A DNA stretch of 14,498 nucleotides from Thalassiosira profunda. Its lineage: Eukaryota > Bacillariophyta > Thalassiosirophyceae > Thalassiosirales > Thalassiosiraceae. The stretch's first letter is position 1. Each line of letters opens with the position of its first letter. The notes beneath the pieces are model-generated. The model searched no databases and was not told the DNA's origin. It saw only the letters and a program-made list of their open reading frames with translations. The stretch is taken from the NCBI GenBank assembly GCA_036939355.1, contig JALLAP010000319.1:1-14498 (forward strand), written 5' to 3'. The translations under genes were made by a program, and so were the position numbers. Positions 1-6,965 of the stretch are shown in pieces.

Positions 1-385
1 CTTTGGCAAACGCCCACACGATGTTGGAAAGGGCCTGGGGCGAGAAACTCTCCAATCCCTTAGCAACAATGGATTCCGCAATTTTCTTGAAGAGACGAGG
101 ATGCGCCTCCTTCGCTGTAGCATACGCCCAAACAATGTTGGATAGGTCCTGCGGATTGATGGGTTCCATTTCAGTTTCCACGAGATGATCGCCCACCTTC
201 TCGAAGAGTCGGGGATGCGCCTCCTTTGCTGTGGCAAACGCCCACACTGTTCGGGAGAGGTCCTGCGGTTTGAACGCTGACAGATCCATCTCCTGCACAG
301 TGTTCGCCACTTTCTTGAAGAGGCCAGGATGCGATGCCTTCACCTTTGCAAATGCCCACGCTATGTTTGCTAGCTCCTGAGGCTT
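1..385 (-). repeat. Tandem 114-bp coding repeats (38-residue OPR units)
   Basis: Equivalent codons opening successive units lie at 383-385, 269-271, 155-157 and 41-43, an exact 114-nt period with no indel. The units share the WAFA or WAYA core and the HP-LF-K segment. The second and third units also share the nine-residue run ATAKEAHPR. The fourth unit is cut by the window edge. Such regular spacing suggests recent unit duplication or homogenisation within the gene. Confidence 0.85.
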
Positions 386-1228
386 GAGTCCACCCAAACG
401 ATTGCGCATCGGAGCGAGCCTTTGCCTCACTTTCGCGTTGATTGCTTGGCTGGCAATGTGATCGAACAACAACGTGCTCCCATCGTTGATTGCTGGGAGG
501 TACTCAAGAAGAGCGTACGCGTATGCCAGATTGGTCAAATCTGCGGCATTAAAATTGGTGAGGGAGCGTGCTCTCCTGGCGAGCAGATGGAATGCATTGT
601 TCTGAGCTCTAACGTTGCACTTCACGACTAGCGGCTGAAAGAAATCGGAGCGAGCGCCGCCCACCATCTTATCGGTTCGATTGCTCGGAAGGCGATTGAC
701 AATCTTTGCCATTCCGAGGGCTATTGTAGACACATCGTGTGCGTCAAAACGATTGATCGTGTTGACTGTCGCTGTGAGGATGCTCTTGAATTTGCGCTTG
801 AGTTCCTTATGCGCTCGAGCATCACGGCTTTCGTAGCTTTTCGAGTCTAACAGATGAGGAATGCGCGACCACAACGCTGAGAGATTCTTTGGTGTCAAGG
901 TTCCGTGCTTGGGTGCCAGCCGGATCAAGTCCTCGATCGTTTGACACTCTTTCACGGGCAGAGAGGTAGACTCGGAGCCGTGATTTGAGGGGGGCTTATG
1001 CTGCCAATCCTGCTCCTTGGCCCATGGATTAGGATTCGTCTTGTACTCCCCTCGTTTCAATTGCTGCCAATCATGCCCCTGCTTGTCGCTGCGACGACCC
1101 TGTGGTTCTTTAGTTCGACCACCCGCCTGCCTCCCTCGACTCGGCAGAGGCAGCCCCCGCCGCCACTCTCCATCACCATCCTGATTCGGCATGTTGGTGT
1201 GACTTGCAATGCCCACGAGGTGCAGCAT
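1..1228 (-). CDS. OPR-type repeat protein, 5' part (3' end beyond window)
   Basis: An open minus-strand frame runs from an in-frame TAA at 1238-1240 down to the window edge, giving 409 residues from the ATG at 1226-1228. A second in-frame ATG lies at 1190-1192. Residues 1-80 are polar and basic, rich in Gly, Arg, Gln and Trp. A helical region follows (about residues 95-280), then 38-residue repeats begin. Their consensus is PQ-L-N-VWA-A-A---HP-LF-K-A, which fits the octotricopeptide (OPR)/FAST-kinase-like class. Members of that class bind organelle RNA and often end in a RAP domain, which would lie off the left edge here. At least four repeats are visible; an earlier, more divergent one starts near residue 226. 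No clear diatom plastid signal (signal peptide plus ASAF motif) is seen at either ATG, so the true N-terminus or an upstream exon may be missing. The family call is good; the RNA target and compartment are unknown. Confidence 0.8.
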   Translation of the reverse strand, partial: MLHLVGIASHTNMPNQDGDGEWRRGLPLPSRGRQAGGRTKEPQGRRSDKQGHDWQQLKRGEYKTNPNPWAKEQDWQHKPPSNHGSESTSLPVKECQTIEDLIRLAPKHGTLTPKNLSALWSRIPHLLDSKSYESRDARAHKELKRKFKSILTATVNTINRFDAHDVSTIALGMAKIVNRLPSNRTDKMVGGARSDFFQPLVVKCNVRAQNNAFHLLARRARSLTNFNAADLTNLAYAYALLEYLPAINDGSTLLFDHIASQAINAKVRQRLAPMRNRLGGLKPQELANIAWAFAKVKASHPGLFKKVANTVQEMDLSAFKPQDLSRTVWAFATAKEAHPRLFEKVGDHLVETEMEPINPQDLSNIVWAYATAKEAHPRLFKKIAESIVAKGLESFSPQALSNIVWAFAK

Positions 1229-1429
1229 TGAGGCAACTTAAGAGGGCCAGCGCTTTCGTTCACTTGCCGCGAGTCATGTGTCTGCAACCGCGAAGGGCGG
1301 AGAAATGCCCTAAGTATCGCGCCAATTCTTTTAGCCCTCCACAGAAATAAAGGAGACAAGCAATCATGCCACGATCGATATTCCTCCATTGGTGAAAACT
1401 CAGCTTGAGTTGCTGGCTAAGCTGTGAAG

Positions 1430-4111
1430 TCAATGCTGTCCAATATGGCCTGCACTCCTCCGGAACGACGACGAGGCCTTCTTTTCTGCAAATGAAACGG
1501 CATGCCGCAGCAGCACGACATCCATGGCCGTAATTTGCGACGCATCTACTCCCCCGACACGAGCGGACTCTTCGCTAACGTCATCCTCCGCATTTGGAGG
1601 CACCCACTCGCTGATAATTTCCTGCTCGAGCGCGGTAGTATCGCCTTGTATGCTTCGCTTCGCCATGAGCAGCCCATGGCGGTTGAACGCCATGACGCGG
1701 AGGTCTTTGAGTTGCCGCAGTGCTTGGTTGTCGCCGCGGACGGCCTTCTGCCACGTCGAGAAACTGCCGCGCGCGAGCAGCCATGATTTGGCGCTCTCCT
1801 CCAGGTGGCCATCTCGCAATAGTAGAAGTGAGAGATTGAAGTACGTGGGCAAAAGCAGCCACGGCAGTAGTGCTGCATCGCTGGTGCCGGCGGACGACGC
1901 ATGCCTTGCTGCCTCACGAAAACACCGGAGGGCTTCTACAGAGTCTCCCGCCGTAAGGGAAGCGACGCCATGGTTGTTGTACGCTGCCACGAGCAAGTCC
2001 TGTTGCGCTTCATCGTATCCTTGGCCCACTGCATCATTTTCAATGGTAGCAAGTGCACGTTTTGTGCAATCCAGAGCGGTGCCTTCCTCACTGGAACCGT
2101 CCCTGCTTTGCTCATCTAGCAAGGATGCATCCGCACGATACAACAGAGCCACAGCCCGCGACGTCGATTCCGACCCGGTCAGCCCACGGGTGACTTCCAG
2201 GGCTGCGACAGGGCGACGACATTGCAATAGAGCAAATGCGCGTGCAATTTCACAGCTGACTTGGAGTCCTGGAGCTGCTGGCATTTCTTCCAACGTGTTG
2301 AGGCAAGTGCCCCAATCTTGCGCCAGCGACGAGGCATGGAACAGTTTCCACAGCAGCTGCATCTTTGCATCGTCATCCATCTTTCCGCTCGTTGGTTTAT
2401 TTGTGCCCTCCACTTCGCTACATGATGCAGAAAGCAACAATGCCTTGGGCTGAACAGCATCCGAACCGGAGGGACGAGGCTCCGCCAAAGTCATCCACAC
2501 GTGGAGCAGGAGCTCGAGTGGAGTGTTCACCTCCCCCATCGCCAAAAAGCAAAGCGCCATGTTCATGACGGTACGGCGCTGCGCCAACCCGTCACTCATC
2601 TCTTGGTCCCCATCAGACCCAGTCTCTCCTTGCTCCAGGGACAATTGGAATTTTTCGTGGGCCCGCGAAAACTCGCCCCGCTGGGCGTAAATGCATCCGA
2701 GCAGATCGCAGGCGTATTGCGACGTCGATGTGGATGCCAGCAGTTCCAAAGATTGCAATGTCTTCTTCTGCTCCTCGGAATTCGATTCGTTTGAGGAAGA
2801 AGAGGCAAGCTCCATCCCAAGAAGGCAATTCCTAACTTTCCACGCGTACCCCGCGCAGCCATCGTCCGTTTCCACCCCATCCGCATCGTACAGAGTCCCC
2901 GCCCTGGTTTCCCATTTCACTGCCTCCTCGAAGCACGCATTCCTCTTGCCAATCAATGATTCCCTTCTATTTGGATACCGAATCGAGGCCGAGTGAAAAG
3001 ACAATGCATCCACTAATCGATCGCGGGAGTGCAGCTTCGGACTCGAGTGCACATAACAGACGTTCCAAGCATCCATCTTTGAAACACCCTCTCCCTCTTT
3101 CTTCACCTTTTGTCGCTTGCTTGGCTGCTTCCCCGCATTCTCATTCTCAGATGCAGCCTCCTGCTGCTTGGGCAGGATCAACTTGCCGGTGGCCAGCGCG
3201 GCGGCCTTGAGGGCCGACCGGAAAGAGTGCAGTGCCACGCTCCCCCGCTCCCGCTTCTCGGTCGAAGTTGTATCGCTGCAAAAAGTTTCGTTCAGGATGC
3301 AAAGCGATTCCTCTAGCACAGACGAGTTGCCCACGCTTGCTTTCAAGCCATCTACCGCATTGCCATTCATCTCTCCCATCCATTCTGTTCTGATGCGCAC
3401 GAGGTCCGCGGCAGAAACGGCGGCGTCCGCCAACACGTCCCACGCCTCATTGGAATTGCCGCCGCCTCGTTGAGTCGCCCCCTCCATGTGATGCAAATGT
3501 AAATGCGAGGCAGCGATGCCCGCCATCAGTATCGCCAGAGCGGTTGACTTCATCGCCCTATCAATAGATGTACGATCCTTCTCCCTCCCCGACACAAGAT
3601 GTGAATGCTGTTTCCTGATGAACAGCTCAGCATTGCAGCTCTCCACCAGCGACAGGGCCGCGCCCTTCAATGCCCGTCTATAGATTTTGTTTGCGTCCAC
3701 CGCCTCTGTCCAGAGCCTTTCGGTAGATTTGGGCGGTGCACTCCCCTCGTATTGGTTGCCGCGCGTTGATCCTCCCCCGGACGCAGTGGCCGATCGGAAG
3801 CGGCACATTGCAAGATCCGCGCTCCTCGCTAGCTGAGGCAGCGCAATGAGCTCCACCCTCCCCAATTTGGCCGGCCTCCGTGTTGGTGGCCGGTCGGGGC
3901 CGTCCTCGGCCATGATAATGTCGTCCTCCCCGCCCTCCTCCGCAACCTCGTTTTTGTTTTTGGCCTCGCCCTCGAGGGGAACGAGTTTGTGCATCCGCCC
4001 GCCGTTGAGTTCCGCGCACCGCTCGAATTCGGCGGCGGCGCGGGCGTACCGCCCCGCCTGGTAGTGGCACTGGGCCGCGGCCGCGGCCGCCGCGGAGGTG
4101 GTCTCGTCCAT
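1430..4111 (-). CDS. TPR-repeat protein, nuclear type (893 aa), function unassigned
   Basis: This is a single uninterrupted 893-codon frame starting at the ATG at 4109-4111. The N-terminus has a poly-Ala run (residues 7-13) leading into a TPR-like helix pair at about 14-35. An acidic linker follows (about 50-75), then mixed helical sequence. A basic cluster KRQKVKK near residues 331-337 looks like a nuclear localisation signal. Clearer TPR-like pairs lie at about 465-500 and 708-745, the latter with an NNHG/A-GD-EAL-CF pattern. Another is at about 757-790, with a PTYFNLSLLLLRDGHLEES core. TPR arrays are protein-binding scaffolds, so the fold alone does not give a function. The order and spacing of the C-terminal repeats recall FANCG, the TPR subunit of the Fanconi core complex. 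That is a weak resemblance by eye; CNOT10-, SRP72- or TEX11-like proteins are not excluded. The gene is head-to-head with POLH across 297 bp. Long ORFs on the opposite strand are shadows. Confidence 0.75.
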   Translation of the reverse strand: MDETTSAAAAAAAQCHYQAGRYARAAAEFERCAELNGGRMHKLVPLEGEAKNKNEVAEEGGEDDIIMAEDGPDRPPTRRPAKLGRVELIALPQLARSADLAMCRFRSATASGGGSTRGNQYEGSAPPKSTERLWTEAVDANKIYRRALKGAALSLVESCNAELFIRKQHSHLVSGREKDRTSIDRAMKSTALAILMAGIAASHLHLHHMEGATQRGGGNSNEAWDVLADAAVSAADLVRIRTEWMGEMNGNAVDGLKASVGNSSVLEESLCILNETFCSDTTSTEKRERGSVALHSFRSALKAAALATGKLILPKQQEAASENENAGKQPSKRQKVKKEGEGVSKMDAWNVCYVHSSPKLHSRDRLVDALSFHSASIRYPNRRESLIGKRNACFEEAVKWETRAGTLYDADGVETDDGCAGYAWKVRNCLLGMELASSSSNESNSEEQKKTLQSLELLASTSTSQYACDLLGCIYAQRGEFSRAHEKFQLSLEQGETGSDGDQEMSDGLAQRRTVMNMALCFLAMGEVNTPLELLLHVWMTLAEPRPSGSDAVQPKALLLSASCSEVEGTNKPTSGKMDDDAKMQLLWKLFHASSLAQDWGTCLNTLEEMPAAPGLQVSCEIARAFALLQCRRPVAALEVTRGLTGSESTSRAVALLYRADASLLDEQSRDGSSEEGTALDCTKRALATIENDAVGQGYDEAQQDLLVAAYNNHGVASLTAGDSVEALRCFREAARHASSAGTSDAALLPWLLLPTYFNLSLLLLRDGHLEESAKSWLLARGSFSTWQKAVRGDNQALRQLKDLRVMAFNRHGLLMAKRSIQGDTTALEQEIISEWVPPNAEDDVSEESARVGGVDASQITAMDVVLLRHAVSFAEKKASSSFRRSAGHIGQH

Positions 4112-4408
4112 GCCTCCCCTACCTCCTCTCGTCAGCTCTCGTCCTATCTTGTCCCGACTTGGCTCGGTTAGCTATTTTACGTGTAAGACATACATACAAC
4201 CTACAACAGGGCAATACGCTCATCCACTGCGGGCGCGCTGCGTTGCTCCCTCCTCGGAGCCTAGAGGCGTGCCGCGGGAGGAGCGGGAAGGCGGCGCGGT
4301 CGCAAGAATTGTCGCGGGAGGAGCCGCGGTCGCAGTGGGAAGCGTCGACGTTGGCTGTTGGCCGTCGTCACACTCATCACACTTCCCGTGCATCATCCGT
4401 GCCCCAGA
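4112..4408. promoter_or_regulatory. Divergent promoter between the TPR gene and POLH
   Basis: This 297-bp gap separates two start codons pointing away from each other, so it must hold both promoters and both 5' UTRs. The POLH-proximal half is GC-rich and contains two copies of a composite element. CGCGGGAGGAGC occurs at 4273-4284 and 4313-4324, and GCGGTCGCA at 4296-4304 and 4326-4334. The order is the same, with spacers of 11 and 1 bp. The half near the TPR gene is more AT-rich. No convincing TATA box was seen. The repeated element could serve either gene; its binding factor is unknown. Confidence 0.6.
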
Positions 4409-6774
4409 ATGAGCTTCCTCCGCTCGCCACCCATACGGGCGGTCCACGCCGACGTCGACAATCCGCACCGCCGCGTGGTGCTGCTCCTCGATATGGACTG
4501 CTTCTACGCCCAATGTGAGGTGGTCCGATTGGGGTTGGACAGGGAGATGCCGCTGGCGCTGGTGCAGGTGAGAGTGCACGAGATGTGCGTTTGCATCGCA
4601 TCTATTGCAAATGCACTTTTTCCACTCAATAATCCCATCCTCATTCAACACTGCAACCAATCAAAGCGGAGCTCCGCGCTGGCGGTGAATTACCCCGCAC
4701 GAAAGTTCGGCATCAAAAGGGGAGATTCGTTCGAGGTTATTCGAAGCAAATCCAAGGGGGAATGCGTCGCCATTCACCTGCCGGTGACCCCCGTGGACGA
4801 AGATGCGTCCGCGTCGCCCCTAAAACCCAATGCAAAGGAGCAGAATGGTGATGGCCAGGGGGCATCGCCCCCACGAGAAGTTTCTTCTGCTACAAATGAC
4901 GAGGGGGAAGTGGATTCATCTCAGTCCGCATACGACGAAGAGTTCAACCAGCCGCAGGAGGTGAGGGACGAGATGTACAAGTTTGAGAAGAATCGGATGC
5001 GCTCGCCGTCGGAGGGGAAGGCATGCTTGGACAGGTACCGACTGGCCTCGGCTCGCATATTTTCGCTGATAGACGACACTCTGGCGGAGAAATTGGGGAG
5101 GAAGAACTTCATCCTGGAACGGGCGTCCATCGACGAGTTGTTCATTGACGTAACTGCATTCTGCTACAAGTCGGTGGCGACGGACGGTAAAGCAGACGAG
5201 AAGGAATCGGACGCAACAATGCAGTTTCGTGAAGATAGCGAGAAAGAAGCGGTTCAATCGTTGGACGAGAGTGTGATATGCCACGGAGCATCATTAGACC
5301 CAGGCGAGAAAGAGGATGAGATAGGCAAAGCCCTCCGTTTGGGCTGCCACGTCGCCCGGACCGTCCGCCGTGTCGTGTTCGACGAGCTGAGGTTCACCCT
5401 GTCCGCGGGAATTTCGACCTCGAAGCTGGTCTCCAAACTTGCAGCATCGTACGGCAAGCCGAATGGCCAGGCGGTAGTGTATCCCGGAGCAATGGCGGAG
5501 GTCATGGAAGAGACGCAGGTGAACAAAGCGCGGTTGCTGGGAGGCAAGCTTGGAAAGCGCGTGCTATCGCTTTTGCCCGACAACGAAACGACAATGGGCT
5601 CCATTGCTCGACTGCTGCCCCTCGATACTCTCGCAAAGGCGATTGGGGAAGAGCAGGGCAGGTGGGTGTTCGACGCGTGCCGCGGGATAGATCACGAAGA
5701 GGTGCGGGCCACTCTGAAGGTCCTACCCAAGTCGATCACGGTGAGTTCTGCGTCGATGCATTTGCAACTGGTGAGCTTTCAGTCTAACACATTGCATTTG
5801 GTAGCGCAGGCATTCAAGTCATTTCCCAATGTGTCCTATCCGGAGCTGGAAAAGTGGACAGTGAGCCGACTCCTTTGCATGCATCCTTGCTCCTCCAGCA
5901 CTAAATCTCAACCTCTGCGTTGTCACAGACTCTGTTGGCAAAAGACATTATGAAGCGAGTGGAGCTGGACAACGCTCGAAATAGCCGGATCCCGAGATCT
6001 GTCACGGTTGGATATACGATGAAACCCGGTGGCAGTTGGATAGGCCAATCTTTCCGCCTAGCGTTTCCATCCGACAGAGACTTCAATGCACGCGTGCAAA
6101 AGCTGGTGGACAACACGCGCAAAATACTGACAGAACGAGGGCACTCCTCGTTCATTCGGATAGGGTTCAGCGCGATAGATTTTGTGGAGCGGCCGAAGGT
6201 CGGCATTGATTCCTTTTTCAGCAAAGGCGCTGGCAAAACGCAACCAGCCACCACCACAAAGCTACTAAGCGACAAATCCGACGGCAAGAGAGAAGCTTCC
6301 AAAGCCAGTGGCATTGACTCATTCTTTTCTGCCAAGAAGTCGCAAACGGAGAATGGGTCGGGTGCAACTCGCTCTCCAAAGCAGAATAGCTCTAGCATAA
6401 CTTCTCTGCCGCAGAAGAAGGCGAAAGGAACGGGCCTGACCAGTTGGCTTGCAGACGACCCACCTTTGTCTCCAAAGGCATCGAAGCAACCTGATACGAA
6501 TATGACGGACGAGAAGATGGCACGGCAGCTGCAACAGTCATACGACAATGCAGCGAGAGACAACGGAAGTAACGCTGCTGCCTCCACCGCGGACGATGCC
6601 GTTGACAAAGACGAGACCTTCGCCCTACAGCTGCAATCAACCTTCGATCGGGAGAACGCCGTGCTATCCCACGTGGAGAGATTTCCCGGGAAGAGGAAGC
6701 AGAGTCCAAAGACCAAGTCTCAAACGAGCAAAGGCACGAAGCGTGGCAAAATCGACTTCTTCCTGAAGAAGTGA
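4409..6774 (+). CDS. POLH: DNA polymerase eta (Y-family translesion polymerase), four exons
   Basis: Exons 4409-4567, 4667-5740, 5810-5860 and 5929-6774 give 2130 nt, or 709 residues plus stop. All three introns are phase 0. The start is the first ATG, 19 residues before the catalytic motif. Motifs seen: DMDCFY with D28 and D30; Y62, R65 and R71 in NYPARKFGIKR; S-I-D209-E210; SAGISTSKLVSKLA at about 299-312; a GGKLG hairpin near 345; and the little finger from about 405. D28, D209/E210, Q53, Y62, R65 and R71 match the metal-binding and dNTP-pocket residues of human and yeast eta. That supports true eta, the polymerase that bypasses UV pyrimidine dimers, over iota or kappa. An acidic Ser-rich insert of about 70 residues (about 94-160) and a smaller one (about 220-270) enlarge the core. 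The tail has PIP-like IDSFF motifs at 521-525 and 557-561, two UIM-like motifs (622-632, 656-666) and a basic, NLS-like end. It contains no cysteine, so the usual zinc-finger UBZ is absent. Confidence 0.95.
4568..4666 (+). other. POLH intron 1 (99 bp, stop-free)
   Basis: The donor is GTGAGA directly after GTG CAG (Val-Gln53) and the acceptor is AAAG before CGG. Removing it joins Q53 to the NYPAR motif with eight residues between Q53 and Y62, the same spacing I recall for yeast Rad30. The intron length is a multiple of three and its frame has no stop, so an unspliced transcript would add 33 residues next to the dNTP pocket. Confidence 0.85.
5741..5809 (+). other. POLH intron 2 (69 bp, stop-free)
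   Basis: The donor is GTGAGT after ACG (Thr411) and the acceptor is GCGCAG before GCA. Splicing joins the PKSIT motif at the start of the little finger to a 17-residue microexon (5810-5860). The length is a multiple of three with no in-frame stop, so retention would insert 23 residues. Confidence 0.85.
5861..5928 (+). other. POLH intron 3 (68 bp)
   Basis: The donor is GTGAGC after the Lys-Trp-Thr end of the microexon and the acceptor is CACAG before ACT CTG. The length is not a multiple of three: reading through shifts frame and stops at 5951-5953, truncating the protein inside the little finger. Splicing continues the helix into TLLAKDIMKRVEL. Confidence 0.85.
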
Positions 6775-6812
6775 AGACCGAGATTCATACATACTCAGCC
6801 ATATACCGATGC

Positions 6813-6818
6813 AATAAA
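6813..6818 (+). terminator. Candidate POLH polyadenylation signal AATAAA
   Basis: A perfect AATAAA lies 39 bp past the POLH stop, inside the 191-bp convergent gap before the LRR gene end at 6966. This is a consensus match and position only; how strictly diatoms use this hexamer is uncertain. Confidence 0.45.
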
Positions 6819-6965
6819 GCCTCTACGATGATACAATGGTACCTTGATCCGAGAGCTCACGCTTCTCTACTATAATCACAAAGTATGATGAGCCGCTAAG
6901 AATGCATCCAATGCGATTCTCTGCTCCGAGACTTCAAAGCCCCTCAATCAAATGATAGCTTTATC

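Noticed and set aside
1524..2453. 309-codon plus-strand ORF opposite the TPR gene
   Set aside because: Ser/Ala/Arg-rich with no domain pattern. It lies wholly antisense to a coherent 893-codon frame and other overlapping frames are equally open.
5901..6716. 271-codon minus-strand ORF opposite the POLH last exon
   Set aside because: The plus strand carries the continuous eta tail with an intron-exon structure that fits the family. The antisense product shows no motif.
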